NCBI GenBank assembly: GCA_016648135.1
Contig: JADDOH010000183.1
Span: 186,001 to 250,000 of the forward strand
Source: Agrypnia vestita
Taxonomy: Eukaryota; Arthropoda; Insecta; Trichoptera; Phryganeidae
Direction of reading: 5' to 3'
Length of the DNA: 64,000 nucleotides
This document shows, one piece after another, positions 61,301 through 64,000 of the stretch (position 1 is its first letter; each line of letters opens with the position of its first letter). The notes under the pieces were generated by a model that did no database searches, was not told the DNA's origin, and was given only the letters and a program-made list of their open reading frames with translations. A program made the translations under genes and the position numbers.

Positions 61301-62687
61301 TACTGTATGATTGAAATATTAAATTTTAAATTCAATTCAAATAAATAATAATAAATACCAGGCAAATTCTTAAAATATTTTTATAAACTTAAGGTATTTT
61401 ATAATAATAAGCATTATCGTCGGACACAATGATATATATACAGTATGTATATCCAGGTTTAACTTTGGGTTGATCATTTCATTCTGTTATCATCTGTCTT
61501 CTTTTTTTACATTGAGACAACAGTAGTGCAAATGAGGAAAAAATATTTTTCGTATAAGTGATATAAAACTTCTCGGCGGCTGACCTATATGTTTTAACTA
61601 GCTGTTCATACTCATCATCATATCATCATCATCATCATACATCATAAAAATCATAGCAGGTGTTGCACGGGTTAAGGACTAAGATTTAAATAAATTTGTT
61701 AGGGTAAACAAAGGTTTGATTCGAACGGTACGGATTTGCATCCAAAATATATCAGGGGGAGGGGAAGGGGTATGAGAATAGAGGGGAAATATTACCTATG
61801 TTACCCGCTGAGTCCTAAACAATAAGTTTCCAAATTTTGAGTCCGATCGGTCAAATGGTACAGATTTGCATCGAAAATATGTCAGGGGGAGGGGAAGGGG
61901 TATGAGAATAGGGGGGAAATATCACCTATGTTACTCGCCGAGTCCTAAAGAATAAGTTTCCAAATTTTGAGACTGACCGGTCAAACGGTACAGATTTGCA
62001 TCGAAAATATGTCAGGGGGAGGGGAAGGGGTATGAGAATAGGGGGGAAATATTGCCAATGATACCCGCCGGGTCCCAAAGCATAAGTATGCAAAGTTTGA
62101 ATCGAATCGGACAAACGGTGTGGATTTGTATAGAGAACAGACAGACAGACATTGAGTTTTATAGGTATAAGATAACGGAGTCATCACAAAGAGATTAAAG
62201 AAACCGACAAGGTCCGAAATCTACTCTCACCTTATCTATGCGTTGGTTTTGGACCTTTGACCGTTTTGACATTTGCGGTTGGTCTCTTATCTATTATCTA
62301 TGGTCTAGTCTAAATAATGTTTCATTTTAATTTTATGAATGTCGTAGTATTTTTTTATACTTCGGGCGATTTTGCGACTGCGTTTGAATAAAAAATAAAT
62401 AATTACATTATTACTTTATAAATAACATTACTATAATTTGCTTATAAAATATATAAATCGTGACAGCACGATTATCGGTAAAGCAGAAAACGGATTGTGC
62501 ATCCTAAAGCAATAAAAAGGCGTTTCGAGCTTATCTGTTTTGCAAATAATGTAGACGTCATACAAGGTAATTTTTTAAACATCATCTACTTACTTATCAT
62601 AAGTAGCACGTTTTTTCGCGTACGTGGACTGGCTATAGCTATTTCGATTGTTAAAAATACATAAAACACAGTCCACTGCAACTTCAT
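52356..62687 (-). CDS. SGSH: Heparan N-sulfatase (N-sulphoglucosamine sulphohydrolase), complete, 10 exons
   Basis: Lysosomal sulfatase that removes the N-linked sulphate from glucosamine ends during heparan sulphate degradation. Minus-strand exons in order: 62687-62594, 57952-57823, 57608-57472, 56895-56739, 56046-55872, 54999-54936, 53830-53504, 53354-53182, 53031-52902, 52519-52356. They total 1551 nt (516 aa plus stop); human SGSH is 502 aa. Exon 1 encodes a signal peptide ([19 protein letters not shown]) and the start of the first core strand. Metal-site residues DDGGFE, the formylglycine signature CSPSR (split between exons 2 and 3), [29 protein letters not shown] and [16 protein letters not shown] are all present. 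The C-terminus [13 protein letters not shown] and LPLDNEL also match. The exon 1 junction gives Thr where the human enzyme has Ala before DDGG. A candidate poly(A) signal is at 52234-52239. It appears fully functional. Confidence 0.93.
53875..54116. mobile_element. Half of a 6082-family MITE ending in a 25-bp hairpin
   Basis: The right part (54000-54116) matches the 6082-family end in inverse (atggagatat, ttgaacatttttgactca, aaggcaggaat, accctgta). The left part starts with an exact 25-bp inverted repeat, 53875-53899 with 53905-53929, loop ATGTA. It lies in an SGSH intron. Confidence 0.6.
55281..55835. repeat. ~304-bp tandem duplication beside SGSH exon 5
   Basis: The block from ggtgaaaggggaggagggga, through tcaaagaacaaagtttacgg and gacaaagacatgataaatat, to cactttctcttatg occurs twice with only small differences; starts are 55281 and 55585. 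It derives from the tandem-monomer element family. The second copy ends about 36 bp from the donor of SGSH exon 5. Confidence 0.85.
57235..57410. repeat. Intronic repeat, related copy at 58015-58125
   Basis: Both copies contain, in order, a ggtttctgtg/ggttttcac start, cagaatc/tagaatc, ttct and the phrase gatctttctgg or gacctttctgg. The first extends through gggtccgtcatctgg. Non-coding. Confidence 0.45.
58826..58950. repeat. Irregular minisatellite
   Basis: Four diverged units contain ggaccttttgttgtt and accaaatgtcc, spaced 25-45 bp apart. They sit in SGSH intron 1 within a fragment of the tandem-monomer element family. Confidence 0.7.
59043..59527. mobile_element. Foldback MITE of the 6082 superfamily
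   Basis: The two halves are inverted copies: tagcaaaaactttgcgggagtc at the left pairs with gactccctcgaagttttgcta at the right. Text around agttacggagataag and tttctgacatattttctgtaaaac matches the other family members. Located in SGSH intron 1. Confidence 0.7.
59530..61590. other. SGSH intron 1, right-central part
   Basis: No exon of SGSH or PMM is found. The minus strand near 60100-59990 gives a short hydrophilic frame ([20 protein letters not shown]) interrupted by stops, possibly a decayed transposon. A GC-richer block at 60460-60650 and a segment around 60690-60890 look repeat-derived but were not identified. Confidence 0.35.
61590..62172 (-). repeat. Tandem-monomer element, inverted, three 130-bp monomers
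   Basis: Monomer starts at 61731, 61861 and 61991 are exactly 130 bp apart; each has gatttgcatc, aaaatat.tcagggggagggg and acc.atg.tacccg.cg.gtcc. The outer ends are aggtgttgcacgggttaag and cattgagttttataggtat, the reverse of the 18978-20090 ends. It ends about 420 bp from SGSH exon 1. Confidence 0.75.
62594..62687 (-). CDS. SGSH: SGSH first coding exon (signal peptide)
   Basis: This exon is too short for ordinary ORF calling. On the minus strand an ATG at 62687 opens a 31-codon run: lysine, a hydrophobic core of about 15 residues, a small-residue cleavage site (AIA-S), then RKNVLLMI. It ends exactly at a consensus donor GTAAGT in phase 1. The next exon (57952-57823) starts in the matching phase with DDGGFE. 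Vertebrate SGSH has a signal peptide followed by [14 protein letters not shown], so content, phase and position all agree. The intron is 4641 bp and carries satellite and MITE insertions. Confidence 0.85.
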
Positions 62688-62815
62688 GTTGACAGCCTGG
62701 CACTTGACTGGGAGTGAAAGGCACGGTTGCTGCTATATTTTTGAATAACGGGACTCGATTTATGTTCCGAACTGTCTTAAATTCTTTTATTTTTGTTCGT
62801 TATTCTACATTCAAA
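62688..62815. promoter_or_regulatory. Shared divergent promoter interval between SGSH and PMM
   Basis: Only 128 bp separate the ATG of SGSH (minus strand) from the best ATG of PMM (plus strand). Both genes are intact, so transcription in both directions must start within this interval or inside the opposite gene's 5' end. I see no TATA box. The interval is less AT-rich near 62690-62735 than the surroundings. Confidence 0.6.
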
Positions 62816-63574
62816 ATGTTACCGCGCCAAAATATTATAGTGTTGTTTGATGTTGACGGTACCCTGACAAAACCACTACAAACAATTACGGATGATTTGG
62901 ATACATTTTTGCAAGAGAAAATTAAGCCACTGGCGACGATTGGAATTGTTGGTGGGTCTGATTTTTCTAAAATATCAAAACAGATGAAGGGGGAAGATGT
63001 CATAAATAGATTTGACTACACATTCTGCGAGAATGGATTAGTGTTTTATAAAAATGGAACATTGATGGCGAAGCAGAATATGAATCATTTTATTGGGGAA
63101 GAATTATCTCAAAAATTCATCAATTTTTGCTTAAGATATCTCTCTGGAGTCACTTTGCCTGTGAAACGTGGAAACTTTGTAGAATTTCGAAGTGGGATGT
63201 TAAATATTTCACCTATCGGGAGATCATGTTCCCAAGAAGAACGAGACCAATTTACATTGTACGATGCCGAACATAAAATAAGGGAGAAGTTTGTGGAAGC
63301 TATGAATAAGGAGTTCCCTAATAGCGGATTGCAGTTTTCCCTCGGGGGGCAAATTAGCATTGATGTGTTCCCTAAAGGTTGGGACAAGACATATTGCTTA
63401 CAACATGTGATGGATGGGACAGATTTTAAAGAAATTCATTTCTTCGGTGACAAAACTGATGTTGGTGGGAACGATCATGAAATATTTGAAGATAGAAGGA
63501 CGATTGGTCACAAAGTAGGCTCACCAGATGAAACAAAGCAACAGCTCATAAAACTATTCCATTTGGATAAATAG
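62816..63574 (+). CDS. PMM2: Phosphomannomutase, intronless
   Basis: Cytosolic HAD-superfamily enzyme converting mannose-6-phosphate to mannose-1-phosphate, the precursor of GDP-mannose for N-glycosylation and GPI anchors. The 252-aa product (human PMM2 is 246) has the catalytic motif LFDVDGTLT near residue 12 with the nucleophile and acid/base aspartates. Next come VGGSDF, ENGLVFYKNG, the substrate-binding EFRSGMLNISPIGRSCSQEE, GGQISIDVFPKGWDK and the C-terminal metal-binding FFGDKTDVGGNDHEIFED. I chose the ATG at 62816 because it has A at -3 and gives the family's usual N-terminus. An in-frame ATG at 62762 would add 18 residues, and the longer reading from 62714 begins at GTG and is unlikely. 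The gene has no introns, unlike its neighbours. Only a variant ATTAAA poly(A) signal is seen, at 63869-63874. PMM1 versus PMM2 cannot be distinguished in insects. Confidence 0.95.
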   Translation: MLPRQNIIVLFDVDGTLTKPLQTITDDLDTFLQEKIKPLATIGIVGGSDFSKISKQMKGEDVINRFDYTFCENGLVFYKNGTLMAKQNMNHFIGEELSQKFINFCLRYLSGVTLPVKRGNFVEFRSGMLNISPIGRSCSQEERDQFTLYDAEHKIREKFVEAMNKEFPNSGLQFSLGGQISIDVFPKGWDKTYCLQHVMDGTDFKEIHFFGDKTDVGGNDHEIFEDRRTIGHKVGSPDETKQQLIKLFHLDK

Positions 63575-64000
63575 CGCGTGACATATGGTTTTTACATCAG
63601 TACATTTAATATGTATGTATGTGATATAAATATATATTTTTAAATATTTTTCATTGGTGTAGATTTATCTATTATATTTTATTGTCCCAAAGGTAAAATG
63701 TTTTTTGAAAGAGTTCTTTGTACCTTTCCATCTAATTATATTTGTATCTATTTTGTTTTATAATAATATGTACTAGTTTTAATTTGTTATTATTGTAATT
63801 AACTAGTTGTAATTCAAATTGTATTATTCCAAAAGACTACACCAGGTGAAGTCACATAATATTATTTTATTAAACGGCAATTTACTACTTATAATATCTT
63901 ATTTACGCAGTAGACTTTTTTACATATTTACTTTCAAACATTGTTTTATGAATCTATACTCTATATGTTATGATGTGTGGTTCAAGACACAAGGTCAACA
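63575..64000. other. 3' flank of PMM
   Basis: AT-rich sequence after the PMM stop. The only poly(A)-signal-like hexamer noted is ATTAAA at 63869-63874. No further gene is seen. Confidence 0.5.

Noticed and set aside
1..64000. CRISPR array, bacterial operon or prophage
   Set aside because: There are no regularly spaced repeats with unique spacers and no bacterial-type gene packing. The exon-intron genes and transposons show this is animal nuclear DNA.

Overview
This is AT-rich nuclear DNA from an insect (the order cannot be fixed from the window). The genes have GT-AG introns, short exons and long introns, and the gaps are packed with eukaryotic transposable elements: non-LTR LINEs, a Penelope-like element, pogo/Tigger, PIF/Harbinger and piggyBac derivatives, foldback MITEs and tRNA-derived SINEs. 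There are no bacterial operons, CRISPR arrays or prophage. All exon coordinates were derived by hand from splice signals, reading phase and conserved protein sequence.

Layout. (1) 2034-36017, + strand: the 3' 23 coding exons of the tuberin gene (TSC2; gigas in Drosophila), ending with the complete Rheb-GAP (Rap-GAP-like) domain. The N-terminal exons, roughly the first 550-600 residues, lie to the left of the window. The exons join to 1431 codons plus stop with every phase matching. (2) 36018-42781: transposon-rich spacer. (3) 42782-43126, - strand: the small mitochondrial ribosomal protein mS33 (MRPS33), coding in one exon. (4) 44360-49815, + strand, divergent from MRPS33: an unrecognised gene for a small protein with one or two membrane segments and a C-terminal coiled coil; its first exon is tentative. 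(5) 52356-62687, - strand: a complete 10-exon heparan N-sulfatase gene (SGSH, N-sulphoglucosamine sulphohydrolase), including a signal-peptide exon about 4.6 kb upstream of exon 2. (6) 62816-63574, + strand: an intronless phosphomannomutase (PMM), head-to-head with SGSH; the two ATGs are separated by only 128 bp.

No pathway joins all the genes. TSC2 restrains Rheb/TORC1 signalling, SGSH degrades heparan sulphate in lysosomes, PMM supplies mannose-1-phosphate for glycosylation, and MRPS33 belongs to the mitochondrial small ribosomal subunit. SGSH and PMM almost certainly share a bidirectional promoter.

The most unusual DNA is in the repeats. There is a three-level nest (Harbinger inside pogo inside a Penelope-like element whose inverted pLTRs carry hammerhead-ribozyme-like cores), a perfect 48-bp inverted repeat with a 3-nt loop, two LINE insertions with readable target-site duplications, and a MITE inside a satellite monomer with a recoverable empty site. 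I found no convincing new defence or metabolic system.
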